From assembly GCF_000403785.1 (NCBI RefSeq), contig NZ_APHJ01000030.1, positions 1-64,000 of the forward strand: a stretch of 64,000 nt of DNA, read 5' to 3'. The notes beneath the pieces were generated by a model. The model was not told where the DNA came from and searched no databases. It saw only the letters and a program-made list of their open reading frames with translations. Positions 46,804 to 56,455 of the stretch are shown here, in pieces. Numbering within the stretch: position 1 is the first letter of the stretch; each line of letters starts with the position of its first letter. Source of the DNA: Gillisia sp. CAL575 (GTDB taxonomy: Bacteria; Bacteroidota; Bacteroidia; Flavobacteriales; Flavobacteriaceae). Both the position numbers and the translations under genes were made by a program.

Positions 46804-46836
46804 TTATAAATTGATATTTCGAGGAATTACGATCAT
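46804..46836 (-). promoter_or_regulatory. candidate leuA leader peptide MIVIPRNINL
   Basis: A 10-codon frame 52 bases before leuA with five branched-chain codons. Weak alone, but it parallels the ilv leader candidates. No terminator hairpin could be paired with it. Confidence 0.25.
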
Positions 46837-46897
46837 TGATTTAAAATAAGGAAGGCAATTTACTGATAATCAATACATTGAAAACATAATCGTTACA

Positions 46898-48448
46898 ATG
46901 ACCAACGACTTAACCGACAATCTTTTTACCCTTATTAAGTCCCTTTCCTCCTCCGAAAAAAGGCAGTTTTCATTATATGTTGGGAGAATAGGAGTGAATG
47001 CAGATAGTAAATTCCTTAATTTATTTAAGGTTATGGCGAAGCAATCTCAATATAACGAGAAGTTAATCCTTGACCATACCAACATTAGTAAACAACAATT
47101 ATCTAATGTTAAAGCACACCTGTATAAGCAAATACTTGTTAGTCTTCGATTGAATCCTGCTCATCAAAGTATCCCCGTTCAAATTAGAGAGCAACTGGAT
47201 TTTGCGCTGATTTTATATAGAAAAGGCTTATATAATCAAAGTTTGAAATTGCTTGATAAAGTAAAGTCGATAGCTTTATATAATGAAGAAAAAAATGTCG
47301 CCTATGAAATCCTGGAATGGGAAAAAATAATTGAATCTCAATATATCACCCGCAGTATTCAAAACAGGGCGGAGAGTTTAATAAAACAAACCGAACAACT
47401 TAGTAGGTTGAATGTTTTGGCAAGTAGATTGTCCAATCTATCACTACAATTATATGGGATATTATTGAAAATGGGTTATGCTCGTACTGAAGAGGAGACT
47501 ACTGGTATCAGGGAAATTTTTCAAAAAAACATGCCGGAATATAGATATGATGAAATGGGGTTTCGAGAAAAACTCTTGCTTTACAAAGCATTTTTGTGGT
47601 ATAGTTTTTTAACCCAGAATTTTTTATCAAGTTATCGTTACTCCTTAAAATGGATAGACTTATTCAATGAAAATCCACATATGGTATCTCTTCATCCGGT
47701 ATCTTATCTTAAAGGTAATCATTACTTATTGGAATCATTGTTTTTTCTGAACCATGTGGAAATTTTTGAAAAAGTTCTTTTAAACTTGGAGGCTACAATA
47801 AAAGACCCTAAGATTCCAGATGATGATAATATCGCGGCACTTTCCTTTTTATATATCTACTCAAATAAATTGAATTTAAAGTTTATGAAGGGTGATTTTG
47901 GAGGAGGGGAATTATTGATAGATAAAATTCAGAAGAAAATAAAGAAATATGAGGATAGGTTGGATGGGCATCATATCATGGTATTTTATTATAAAATAGC
48001 AAGTTTGCATTTTGGGAATGGGGAAAATAAAAAATGTATTGAATTTTTGAAGAAAATTATAAATAATACCTCTCTCGAAATGCGAGAAGATTTAATGTGC
48101 TTTTCAAGAATATTAAACCTTGTAGCACATTATGAAGCTGGATTGGATTATCATTTGGAAAGATTAATACGCTCTACGTATAAATTTTTAATTCGCATGA
48201 ATGATATGCATGAAGTGCAGAAAGAGATGATTAAATTTTTAAGAAAGCTGCCAGATGTTTCTCCTTTAAATATTAAAGAGGAATTTAGGAATCTCCATAC
48301 TATATTAAAACAATATGAAAACCACCCCTATGAAAGAAGGGCCTTTTTATACCTAGACATTCTGTCGTGGCTGGAAAGTAAGATTGAAAACAGGGCAGTA
48401 GCAGATATTATAGAAGAAAAAACCTCCTTGCGCCCTCGTAATATTTAA
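46898..48448 (+). CDS. helical-repeat protein of Bacteroidota, function unknown
   Basis: 516 aa, nearly all alpha-helical with TPR-like helix pairs and no signal peptide. It starts with a conserved-looking NLFTLIKSLSSSEKRQFSLYVGR and has recurring LYRKGLYNQSLKLLDKV-type units. I recall similar proteins of 450-520 aa in many Flavobacteriia with no assigned role. It diverges from leuA with only 146 bases between starts. Confidence 0.75.
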   Translation: MTNDLTDNLFTLIKSLSSSEKRQFSLYVGRIGVNADSKFLNLFKVMAKQSQYNEKLILDHTNISKQQLSNVKAHLYKQILVSLRLNPAHQSIPVQIREQLDFALILYRKGLYNQSLKLLDKVKSIALYNEEKNVAYEILEWEKIIESQYITRSIQNRAESLIKQTEQLSRLNVLASRLSNLSLQLYGILLKMGYARTEEETTGIREIFQKNMPEYRYDEMGFREKLLLYKAFLWYSFLTQNFLSSYRYSLKWIDLFNENPHMVSLHPVSYLKGNHYLLESLFFLNHVEIFEKVLLNLEATIKDPKIPDDDNIAALSFLYIYSNKLNLKFMKGDFGGGELLIDKIQKKIKKYEDRLDGHHIMVFYYKIASLHFGNGENKKCIEFLKKIINNTSLEMREDLMCFSRILNLVAHYEAGLDYHLERLIRSTYKFLIRMNDMHEVQKEMIKFLRKLPDVSPLNIKEEFRNLHTILKQYENHPYERRAFLYLDILSWLESKIENRAVADIIEEKTSLRPRNI

Positions 48449-48493
48449 AGAATTTGAACGCTTGAGTACGTTTATTCTATAAAAAGAAGAATA

Positions 48494-49873
48494 TTAAAAC
48501 TTCTTCATAATCTTACCTATTAAACTGACTTTATCACCGTAAGGTGCATATCTAAGAGGAACATCTAACCATGTCCCTCTTTTTGTTATACTCTTTTTAT
48601 GAGAAAATGTATCGAAAGAATGTTTGCCATGATAAGCTCCGTTTCCACTACTTCCAACACCTCCGAATGGCAGATTTTTATTAACCACCTGTATCACCAC
48701 ATCGTTAATTGCACCGCCACCAAAACTGTAAGATTTTAATATTTTTTCTGAAAAACTCTTATCTTCAGAAAACACATATAAGGCAAGAGGCTTGGAATAG
48801 TTGTCTATAATATTTGCCATATTCTCTTCGGAAGAAAAACTTAAAACTGGAAGAATAGGTCCAAAAATTTCATCTTCCATCACCTTGCTAGTTAGGGCAG
48901 GTTCATCTATTAAAGTAGGAGCTATATATAATTGTTCCTTATCTAGCTCTCCTCCAATTGGACACTTTTCACCCTCGAGCATTGCTGCTAATCTATAAAA
49001 GTTCTTTTCGTTGATTATTCGTGCATAATCAGGCGAATCTTTAGGATTAGCTCCGTAAGCTGCTACGATCTCCTTTTGAATTGCATCTATAAATTCCTTT
49101 TTTATAGATGAATCGACAAGGATATAATCTGGCGCAATGCAGGTTTGGCCTCCGTTTAAAAATTTCCCCCAAACAATTCGCTTTGCTGCAAGTTGCACTT
49201 TTGCCGATTTATGTATAATACATGGGTTTTTACCACCTAACTCTAAGGTGGAAGGAGTGAGGTGAGGCGCAATTGCTTTTGCTACTATTTTCCCAACAGG
49301 AACACTTCCTGTAAAGAATACATAATCCCATTTTTCTTCTAATAAGGCTTCAGAAACAGGGACTCCTCCTTGTACTACAGCGAGCATTTCTTTAGGAAAT
49401 ACTATTTCTAAAATATCTGCTAATATTTGAGAGGTGTTTAATGCTAATTCACTGGGTTTTAAGACTACGGTGTTTCCTGCAGCAACGGCCCCCATTATTG
49501 GGGAGATCGCCAACTGAAAAGGATAATTCCACGGAGCAATAATTAAACAAGCACCATAAGGTTCAGAATAAATATAATCTGAAGAAGGGAAATTTATTAA
49601 AGAGCTTGAAACTTTTTTAGGTTTAGACCAACTTTTCAGATTTTTAATTACATGATCAAGTTCGCTAATGATAAAAGCAGTTTCGCTTAAAACACTTTCA
49701 AACTTAGGTTTTTTGAAATCCTGAAAGAGGGCATCGCATATTTCAGTTTCGTGCTCTTCAATAACCGATCTAAGCAATTTTAATTTTTCAATTCTTAAAG
49801 CAACTTCTTTAGTCTTCCCTTCTTTAAAGAAAAATTTTTGGGAGGCTAATAAATCACTGATTTTGTTATGCAT
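48494..49873 (-). CDS. aldehyde dehydrogenase, ALDH3-like
   Basis: 459 aa from the start MHNKISDLL (an earlier in-frame start at 49915 adds 14 unlikely residues). Catalytic Cys in NGGQTCIAPDYI, Glu in LELGGKNP, NAD site FFTGSVPVGKIV, and EPYGACLIIAPWNYPFQL. The short ALDH3 type oxidises medium- to long-chain or aromatic aldehydes. A C-terminal hydrophobic membrane tail is not seen. A decayed relative lies at 24836. Confidence 0.93.
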   Translation of the reverse strand: MHNKISDLLASQKFFFKEGKTKEVALRIEKLKLLRSVIEEHETEICDALFQDFKKPKFESVLSETAFIISELDHVIKNLKSWSKPKKVSSSLINFPSSDYIYSEPYGACLIIAPWNYPFQLAISPIMGAVAAGNTVVLKPSELALNTSQILADILEIVFPKEMLAVVQGGVPVSEALLEEKWDYVFFTGSVPVGKIVAKAIAPHLTPSTLELGGKNPCIIHKSAKVQLAAKRIVWGKFLNGGQTCIAPDYILVDSSIKKEFIDAIQKEIVAAYGANPKDSPDYARIINEKNFYRLAAMLEGEKCPIGGELDKEQLYIAPTLIDEPALTSKVMEDEIFGPILPVLSFSSEENMANIIDNYSKPLALYVFSEDKSFSEKILKSYSFGGGAINDVVIQVVNKNLPFGGVGSSGNGAYHGKHSFDTFSHKKSITKRGTWLDVPLRYAPYGDKVSLIGKIMKKF

Positions 49874-49997
49874 TTTAATATTAATTAAGGAAATGACCAA
49901 TAAGGACAAATACAATGGAATATAAGTATTCTATTCAAATTTTCACTTTGTTTTTTTAATATTAATCCTGTACAATTAAAGAAAGTTCCTCTAGAAT

Positions 49998-50915
49998 TTG
50001 CAATTTGCTCCATATTTAAAAAATTTGGCTGAAAAGAACTTACAATACTCGAAAATACTAGAACTTAATCTCGCTGTGCTTTTTATTAGCACCTCGGGAG
50101 TTTTGGGAAGATATATAACCTTAAACCCCTTCGTAACTATATTTTATAGAACGTTATTAGCGGCAATACTATTTTATATTTTTTGCAGATTTAAAAAATT
50201 AGATCTAAGGATTTCCAATAAAAGGGATGTACTAAAAACAGTGTTATCCGGGTTATTGATGGCTGGTCATTGGGTAGCTTACTTTTTTGCACTTAAATAT
50301 TCTAATGTTGCAATTGGGATCCTTTCGCTTTTTACATATCCGGTAATTACTGTTTTTTTGGAGCCTTTACTATTAAAAACCAAATTTAGTAAAAGTCATT
50401 TGGCATTAGGCTTATTAGTGTTGTTCGGAATTTATTTTTTGGTGCCGGAGATCAGCTTTCAAAATAATTATACCATCGCTGTACTGCTGGGGATATTATC
50501 CGGAGTATTTTATGCGCTCCGAAATATTTTAATGAAACAGGAAATTGAAAAATATAATGGTTCTGTATTGATGATGTATCAGATTGTGGTTGTGGCGGTG
50601 GTGTTATCACCAGTATTATTTTTCAGCGATTTTAATGATGTGATTTTACAATGGGCGCCTCTTTTAACCCTTGCCATTGTAACAACCTGCATAGGTCATA
50701 CACTTTTCTTGCTAAGTCTAAGAAATTTTTCAACTACCGCGGCCAGCATAATGAGCAGCGCACAACCTTTATATGCTATAATTTTAGGGATATTATTTCT
50801 TCAAGAATATCCTTCATTAAAAACGATTATTGGTGGTACGCTAATTATTAGCGCCGTAATTATAGAGAGTATCAGATCCCTTCGGAAAAATTCAGCAGTC
50901 GAAGGGATCGATTAA
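49998..50915 (+). CDS. EamA/DMT-family transporter
   Basis: 305 aa, ten hydrophobic helices in two EamA halves (about 25-150 and 160-295). Likely exporter of amino acids or other metabolites; substrate unknown. No ATG at the start: TTG at 49998 or the in-frame TTG shortly downstream (NLAEKN) are both possible. Confidence 0.85.
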   Translation: MQFAPYLKNLAEKNLQYSKILELNLAVLFISTSGVLGRYITLNPFVTIFYRTLLAAILFYIFCRFKKLDLRISNKRDVLKTVLSGLLMAGHWVAYFFALKYSNVAIGILSLFTYPVITVFLEPLLLKTKFSKSHLALGLLVLFGIYFLVPEISFQNNYTIAVLLGILSGVFYALRNILMKQEIEKYNGSVLMMYQIVVVAVVLSPVLFFSDFNDVILQWAPLLTLAIVTTCIGHTLFLLSLRNFSTTAASIMSSAQPLYAIILGILFLQEYPSLKTIIGGTLIISAVIIESIRSLRKNSAVEGID

Positions 50916-50927
50916 ATTATATGTAGA

Positions 50928-51776
50928 TTAATTAAGTCTGCCATTAAAAGTATCACCCTGTCTGATATCCCCAGAGTTATAGCCTCTCATAAACCAATCC
51001 ATTCGTTGTTTAGACGTTCCGTGGGTAAAAGCATCTGGAACCACCCTCCCAGAAGTACGCTTTTGGATAGCATCGTCTCCTACAGCACTTGCAGCACTCA
51101 TAGCTTCTTGAATATCACCTTGTTCTAAGTATTTCTTATTATGATTAGCCCAAACACCTGCATAAAAATCGGCTTGTAATTCCAATGCTACAGACAATTC
51201 ATTAGCTGCAGCTTGACTTCTACCTTGTTGCAACTGCCTAACTTTTCCAGAAGTTCCTAAAACTGTCTGAACATGATGTCCTACCTCATGTGCGATCACA
51301 TAGGCAATGGCGAAATCTCCTCCTTGAGCTCCAAAACGTGTTTTTAATTCATCGAAAAAAGATAAGTCCATATAGACCTTTTGATCTGCAGGACAATAGA
51401 ATGGTCCAGATGCTGCTGAAGCTCCACCGCATGCAGTTCTTACCCCATCTGTAAAAAGGACCAAACCTGGTTCTTGATAGTTCATATTGTTTTCAGAAAA
51501 TATTTCATTCCAAATATCTTCGGTATCAACTAGAACCGCATTAATAAATTTTCTGGATTCTATTTCTTCTGCAGTTAACTCTCTACTTTCTCCAGAAGAT
51601 GTTTGTGTTTGAGATTCTAATTGCTGTAAGGTTTCTGAAATATCGCCGCCAGAGAAGAGCTGGATTGCAAGAAAAATTAATCCAATTATTCCTCCACCAA
51701 CAGCTACTTTCCCTCCTGTAGAGGAGCCTCTACGATCCTCTAAATTGCCACTCTGACGTCTACCTTGCCATTTCAT
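50928..51776 (-). CDS. YpfJ-family neutral zinc metallopeptidase
   Basis: 282 aa. One N-terminal membrane helix (VAVGGGIIGLIFLAIQLF) after a short basic segment (KWQGRRQSGNLEDRRG), then a zinc peptidase domain with HEVGHHVQTVLG and a third ligand region ELQADFYAGVW. Typical of the family in length and order. It is 12 bases from the convergent DMT gene. Substrate unknown. Confidence 0.9.
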   Translation of the reverse strand: MKWQGRRQSGNLEDRRGSSTGGKVAVGGGIIGLIFLAIQLFSGGDISETLQQLESQTQTSSGESRELTAEEIESRKFINAVLVDTEDIWNEIFSENNMNYQEPGLVLFTDGVRTACGGASAASGPFYCPADQKVYMDLSFFDELKTRFGAQGGDFAIAYVIAHEVGHHVQTVLGTSGKVRQLQQGRSQAAANELSVALELQADFYAGVWANHNKKYLEQGDIQEAMSAASAVGDDAIQKRTSGRVVPDAFTHGTSKQRMDWFMRGYNSGDIRQGDTFNGRLN

Positions 51777-51817
51777 ACTTTTTTATTTTAAAAGTAATAA
51801 TTTTAATGTTAAGCTAT

Positions 51818-52525
51818 TTATAAAATATTCACAGCATTCCAAATTGGATCGTTCGGTAATGGGGCAACTAGGTTTAATTCCAGATCTTTCACTGGATGTT
51901 TAAAAGATAATTTACGGGCATGCAGGGATATGCTAGCGTCTTTATTACTCCTGTCAAATCCATATTTAAGGTCTCCTTTAATTGGAGACCCTATAGCAGA
52001 TAATTGACTTCTAATTTGATGATGTCTTCCTGTATGCAATGCAATTTCTAAAAGAAAATAATTGTCTAATTTCTGGATGATTTTATAATCTAAAATGGCT
52101 TTTTTGCTCTCTGGCACTTCTTTAATATGAGCGTAAGATTTATTTTGTTTTGGATTTCTCTTTAGATAATGTGTAAGTGTATCTTCTACCTTTGGAGGCA
52201 TAATTTTCACAAGTGCCCAATAGGTTTTTTGTGCATCTCTATCCTTAAAAAGTTGATTTAGCCTAGGCAAGGCTTTAGATGTCCTTGCAAAAACAACAAT
52301 CCCACTGGTAGGTCTGTCTATTCGATGTACAACTCCTAAATAGACATTTCCCGGTTTGTTATACTTGTCTTTCAAATAATCCTTTACAACTTCGCTAAGA
52401 GGAATGTCCCCCGTTTTATCTCCTTGAACAATATCTCCTGGTCTTTTATTAATTGCTATAAGATGATTATCTTCATACAAGACTTGCAGGTTATGCTTGT
52501 TGGAAAGAATTTTTTCTGAATTCAA
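51818..52525 (-). CDS. RluA-family RNA pseudouridine synthase
   Basis: 235 aa. Catalytic Asp in GVVHRIDRPTSGIVVFARTS; RHHQIRSQLSAIGSPIKGDLKYG in the C-terminal half. No N-terminal S4 domain, so it is the short type (like RluA/TruC); the target uridine cannot be read from the sequence. Confidence 0.92.
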   Translation of the reverse strand: MNSEKILSNKHNLQVLYEDNHLIAINKRPGDIVQGDKTGDIPLSEVVKDYLKDKYNKPGNVYLGVVHRIDRPTSGIVVFARTSKALPRLNQLFKDRDAQKTYWALVKIMPPKVEDTLTHYLKRNPKQNKSYAHIKEVPESKKAILDYKIIQKLDNYFLLEIALHTGRHHQIRSQLSAIGSPIKGDLKYGFDRSNKDASISLHARKLSFKHPVKDLELNLVAPLPNDPIWNAVNIL

Positions 52526-52612
52526 ATTCTGATAATTATAGTTTATTATTGAGCTTTGCGATAAAAACTAAGTACATCTTTTACTTTAAGAAATTATATC
52601 TTGAAATAAGAT

Positions 52613-53431
52613 TTAATACTGCTCTTCATCTGTTGGGAAGCTTTTGCTCTTTACATCGTTTTTATAGCTTTCAAAAGCTTTAGTCATTTCTCCATGAAGA
52701 TCTGCATAACGACGTAAAAATCTAGGATTGAATTCGTGGTTCATTCCTAGCATATCATGAGTCACTAAAACCTGTCCATCTACACCATTTCCTGCACCTA
52801 TACCAATAACTGGAATGCTCACACTTTCTGCCACTTCTTTAGCTAGTTTTGCCGGCACTTTTTCTAGCACCATTGCAAAACAACCTAATTTCTCTAATAA
52901 AAGGGCATCTTCTTTTAATTTTTCAGCTTCCAGATCTTCCTTTGCACGTACTGTATACGTTCCAAATTTATATATAGATTGTGGAGTAAGTCCTAAATGA
53001 CCCATTACCGGAATTCCTGCATTTAATATTTTTTTAATAGATTCCTTTATTTCTTTTCCACCTTCCATCTTCACTGCGTGTCCACCACTTTCTTTCATAA
53101 TTCTAATAGAAGATCTAAGAGCTTCTTTTGGATCACTTTGGTAACTACCAAAAGGAAGATCTACAACTACTAAAGAGCGTTCTATCCCTCTTATCACACT
53201 AGCAGCATGGTAGATCATTTGATCTAAAGTAATAGGAAGTGTAGTTTCATGACCTGCCATTACATTACTGGCAGAATCTCCAACTAATATCACATCTATT
53301 CCTGCTCCGTCTACAATTTGAGCCATGGTATAATCATATGCCGTAAGCATAGCGATCTTTTCTCCATTGGCTTTCATTTCCACCAACGATTTAACTGTAA
53401 TCCTTTTGTATTGTTTCTTGGCAACTGACAT
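52613..53431 (-). CDS. panB: 3-methyl-2-oxobutanoate hydroxymethyltransferase
   Basis: 272 aa. Mg ligands and substrate motifs [37 protein letters not shown] and [16 protein letters not shown]. First step of pantothenate synthesis from 2-oxoisovalerate, the product of ilvD. It is not next to panC here. Confidence 0.96.
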   Translation of the reverse strand: MSVAKKQYKRITVKSLVEMKANGEKIAMLTAYDYTMAQIVDGAGIDVILVGDSASNVMAGHETTLPITLDQMIYHAASVIRGIERSLVVVDLPFGSYQSDPKEALRSSIRIMKESGGHAVKMEGGKEIKESIKKILNAGIPVMGHLGLTPQSIYKFGTYTVRAKEDLEAEKLKEDALLLEKLGCFAMVLEKVPAKLAKEVAESVSIPVIGIGAGNGVDGQVLVTHDMLGMNHEFNPRFLRRYADLHGEMTKAFESYKNDVKSKSFPTDEEQY

Positions 53432-53494
53432 TAGCTCATTTTTTTAGATGAGTAAAAGTAGTAAATTAGTAGACCACATTCAAAACTTAGAATT

Positions 53495-53959
53495 ATGAAG
53501 GTTGATTTATGTATTCTGTTATTTTTAGTTGGAATTGTAAGCCATTCTCAAGAAACGATAGATGAAGTTTCTGTAAAGACCTCTGTAGAAGATTTTTTTA
53601 AAGCTTTTCATAAACAAGATACTACTGCTCTTAGAATTATGGTTCATCCAACCATACAAATGCAATCAATAAGTATAAAGGTAGATGCAGAGCCGAAATT
53701 GATTACCGAGGAATATGGAAACTTTTTAAAAGCCATTTATGCAATCCCTAAGACAACAAAATTTAAGGAGGAGATCCATTCTTTTAAAATCCAAGTAGAT
53801 GGTCCAATGGCAAATGTTTCTACACCGTATTCCTTTTATGTAAATGATGAACTAAGCCATTGTGGAGTAAATACCTTCCAATTGTTTAAGGAAAAAGGGA
53901 TCTGGAAGATTATTTATATTATAGATACTAGAACTAAGAAAGGCTGTGAGCCAATATAG
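53495..53959 (+). CDS. secreted NTF2-like/SnoaL-fold protein
   Basis: 154 aa. A signal peptide (LCILLFLVGIVSHSQ) is followed by a single NTF2-like domain: an opening helix VEDFFKAFHKQDTTALRIMVHP and later strands VSTPYSFYVNDELSHCGVNTFQLFKEKGIWKIIYIID. The family is often annotated as putative lumazine-binding/nuclear transport factor 2. Function unknown. Confidence 0.75.
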   Translation: MKVDLCILLFLVGIVSHSQETIDEVSVKTSVEDFFKAFHKQDTTALRIMVHPTIQMQSISIKVDAEPKLITEEYGNFLKAIYAIPKTTKFKEEIHSFKIQVDGPMANVSTPYSFYVNDELSHCGVNTFQLFKEKGIWKIIYIIDTRTKKGCEPI

Positions 53960-53962
53960 TTT

Positions 53963-54646
53963 CTAGAATAACTTAGGAAGGAGAAACACCAGTACGGTTG
54001 CATTATTCATAGCATGCATAGCAATAGGCCAGGCCATACTTTTATTTTCAATCTTTACTTTTCCAAAATAAAATCCGGCAATAATTCTTGGAACTATCAT
54101 TAAGAATAATAGAAAATTGATGTGAAAACCATCCACATAATTGGAAATATGTACCAAACCAAAAATAATAGAGGTGATCACCCAAATGGATATATAATTT
54201 CTACGCAAAAAACTACATGCTTTAAATTGTATTTCTCTTGGGATTAATTCTTTCAGAAAAAAATAGATCAAGGTAATAAAGAGTAATAGGAAACCAAATT
54301 TTATTGCCCAGTGCACATCTATTGGAATAAAGATAGCAGTCAACATGAGAATCCAGCTGCAAAGAAAAAAGATAAACTCATTTGGAGAAGGTTTTATAAG
54401 TGTTCTAAACATTCCCTCCTCCATAACTGGCGCTATAATAACAGCCAAAAGCACAAATTTCCATGGGTTTTTATCCATCAATTCATTGAGATCTGATTGC
54501 TGATATTTTAAAATATCTAGATCTGGAAAAACAACTTGAAGTATTCCTAAAAGAGTAAAAAACACGAAGTAAGAGCCCAACATCCAGCCATAATTCCGGA
54601 GCAAATTTTTAATTTTGAATAAGGTGATATGGCTTGGTTTAAACAA
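53963..54646 (-). CDS. CPBP-family intramembrane metalloprotease
   Basis: 227 aa with about seven hydrophobic helices. The three CPBP (Abi/CAAX) motifs are present: EEGMFR, FGLVH and HAMNN. Substrate unknown; members process prenyl proteins, bacteriocins or membrane proteins. It is convergent with the NTF2-like gene (3 bases between stops). Confidence 0.85.
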   Translation of the reverse strand: MFKPSHITLFKIKNLLRNYGWMLGSYFVFFTLLGILQVVFPDLDILKYQQSDLNELMDKNPWKFVLLAVIIAPVMEEGMFRTLIKPSPNEFIFFLCSWILMLTAIFIPIDVHWAIKFGFLLLFITLIYFFLKELIPREIQFKACSFLRRNYISIWVITSIIFGLVHISNYVDGFHINFLLFLMIVPRIIAGFYFGKVKIENKSMAWPIAMHAMNNATVLVFLLPKLF

Positions 54647-54705
54647 TATTATAGTAGCTAGTTGAATTTAAAGTTAAGATAATTTAGCAATAGTCGCTTT
54701 GTAAC

Positions 54706-56139
54706 CTAGCAATCGCTTAAACTCACTCTTACTGCCAATCCTCCTTCTGAGGTTTCTTTATATTTAGAATTCATGTCTTTCGCGGTATCCCACATGGTTT
54801 CTATCACTTTATCTAGCGGTACTTTTGCTTTTGAAGCATCACTGTCCATAGCAATTTCTGCTGCATTAATGGCTTTAATTGCTCCCATTGCATTACGTTC
54901 TATACAAGGTATTTGTACCAATCCACCAATTGGATCGCAGGTAAGACCAAGATGATGTTCCATTGCTATTTCACTGGCCATTAGAACTTGGGCAGGTGTT
55001 CCTCCCATAGCCTCTGTTAAGGCGCCAGCCGCCATTGCAGAAGACACTCCAATTTCTGCCTGACAGCCACCCATAGCGGCAGATATGGTGGCTCCCTTTT
55101 TAAATAAACTTCCAATTTCTCCGGCGACCAACATAAAGCGTTTTACATCTTCAAAAGTGGCATTATGGTTTTCTATTACCATATAATACATGAGCACGGC
55201 AGGAACAGTTCCTGCGCTCCCATTGGTAGGAGCTGTTACAACTCGTCCTAAAGAAGCATTTACCTCATTCACACTAATTGCAAAACAACTTACCCACTTA
55301 AGGATCTGTCTAAATTTAACCTCAGTATTTCGGATGGTTTCCAGCCATTCTTGTGGAGAATTATATGTTGCTTCTCCTAACAAACCTTTGTTCATATCGA
55401 AAGCACGGCGATGCACATTGAGTCCGCCGGGTAAAGTGCCTTCTGTATGACAACCTATATACATAGATTCCAGCATTACATCCCAAATCTCTTTTAATCC
55501 CTGATGAATTTCTTCTGGAGATCGCAGGGATTTCTCATTTTCCATTACAATTTCTGAAATGCATTTATTTTCTGCATTACAGTAAGCAAGAAGCTCTGTA
55601 GCTTTTTCTATTTGAAAAGGAAATTCTTGAAAACTCTTCATTTTTTTTGAAGCATTTTTTCGTTCTTCTTTCACTACAAAACCTCCACCTATAGAATAGT
55701 ATGAAGTGGAGATTTTTTTTCCATTTCTTAAGATTGCTCTAAAAGTAAGACCGTTAGGATGAAAAGGCAGGAATTTTTTGTTGAATTTTATTTGAGTCTC
55801 CGGGTCAAAATGAATAGCGTTTTCACCATTTAATATTATAGACTTAGTAGTTCTAATGCTAAAGATTTCTGGATCTATTTGTTCTATTTCCATTTTAACA
55901 GGATCTAATCCTGCCAGACCTAACATAACTGCAAGATCTGTAGCATGTCCTTTTCCTGTAAGCGAAAGCGAACCATATAGATCTATATGAACCGAATCTA
56001 CCTCATCAAAGCACTTTTTCTCCTTGAGTTCCTGGATCCATCTTTGTGCTGCACGCCATGGTCCTAAGGTGTGAGAACTTGAAGGGCCAACTCCAATCTT
56101 CAACATATCAAACACACTAATACATTCTATTTTTCGCAT
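54706..56139 (-). CDS. sdaA: L-serine ammonia-lyase, iron-sulfur type
   Basis: 477 aa single chain with beta (about 1-150) and alpha (about 190-470) parts. GVGPSSSHTLGPWRAA is the family start; cysteines in CHTEGTLPGGL, VSCFAISVNE and PCIERNA region are candidates for the [4Fe-4S] cluster. It deaminates serine to pyruvate. A beta-domain C-terminal tail typical of E. coli SdaA is present (KYKETSEGGLAV). Confidence 0.94.
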   Translation of the reverse strand: MRKIECISVFDMLKIGVGPSSSHTLGPWRAAQRWIQELKEKKCFDEVDSVHIDLYGSLSLTGKGHATDLAVMLGLAGLDPVKMEIEQIDPEIFSIRTTKSIILNGENAIHFDPETQIKFNKKFLPFHPNGLTFRAILRNGKKISTSYYSIGGGFVVKEERKNASKKMKSFQEFPFQIEKATELLAYCNAENKCISEIVMENEKSLRSPEEIHQGLKEIWDVMLESMYIGCHTEGTLPGGLNVHRRAFDMNKGLLGEATYNSPQEWLETIRNTEVKFRQILKWVSCFAISVNEVNASLGRVVTAPTNGSAGTVPAVLMYYMVIENHNATFEDVKRFMLVAGEIGSLFKKGATISAAMGGCQAEIGVSSAMAAGALTEAMGGTPAQVLMASEIAMEHHLGLTCDPIGGLVQIPCIERNAMGAIKAINAAEIAMDSDASKAKVPLDKVIETMWDTAKDMNSKYKETSEGGLAVRVSLSDC

Positions 56140-56224
56140 TCTAGTCCAAAATTTACACGCAAAAATAGGGATTTGTTAGTCTAAGGCTTCATTTTTCTGA
56201 ATTTGTTATTAAGAATTAGTTAGT

Positions 56225-56345
56225 ATTTGTTTTTGCATTAGGGATTGCAGCGATATCCTTTTGATTATTGTTTGGAAATTAAAAGATTTAGCGGAAAGCC
56301 CGACAGCTTTATTACGCTTGTTTGAGGCGTAATGAAGGTGGAATG
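56225..56345. repeat. interspersed structured repeat upstream of dnaK
   Basis: TATTTGTTTTTGCATTAGGGATTGCAGCG..ATCCTTTT..AAAAGAT..AGCGGAAAGCCCGAC followed by TTACGC/GCGTAA. From memory, AGGGATTG...ATCCTTTT...GCGGAAAGCCCGAC is a widespread intergenic element of Bacteroidota. It fills the middle of the 316-base gap; the dnaK promoter probably lies in the AT-rich 110 bases after it. Confidence 0.6.
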
Positions 56346-56455
56346 CCAATAGTATAATTAATTATGACAACCTGTCAGAACTAAACCGCTGGCATAATGA
56401 TTGACTATTTGTGTTTGTGAAATTGAATATATAAAATTTAAATACGTATACTGTT

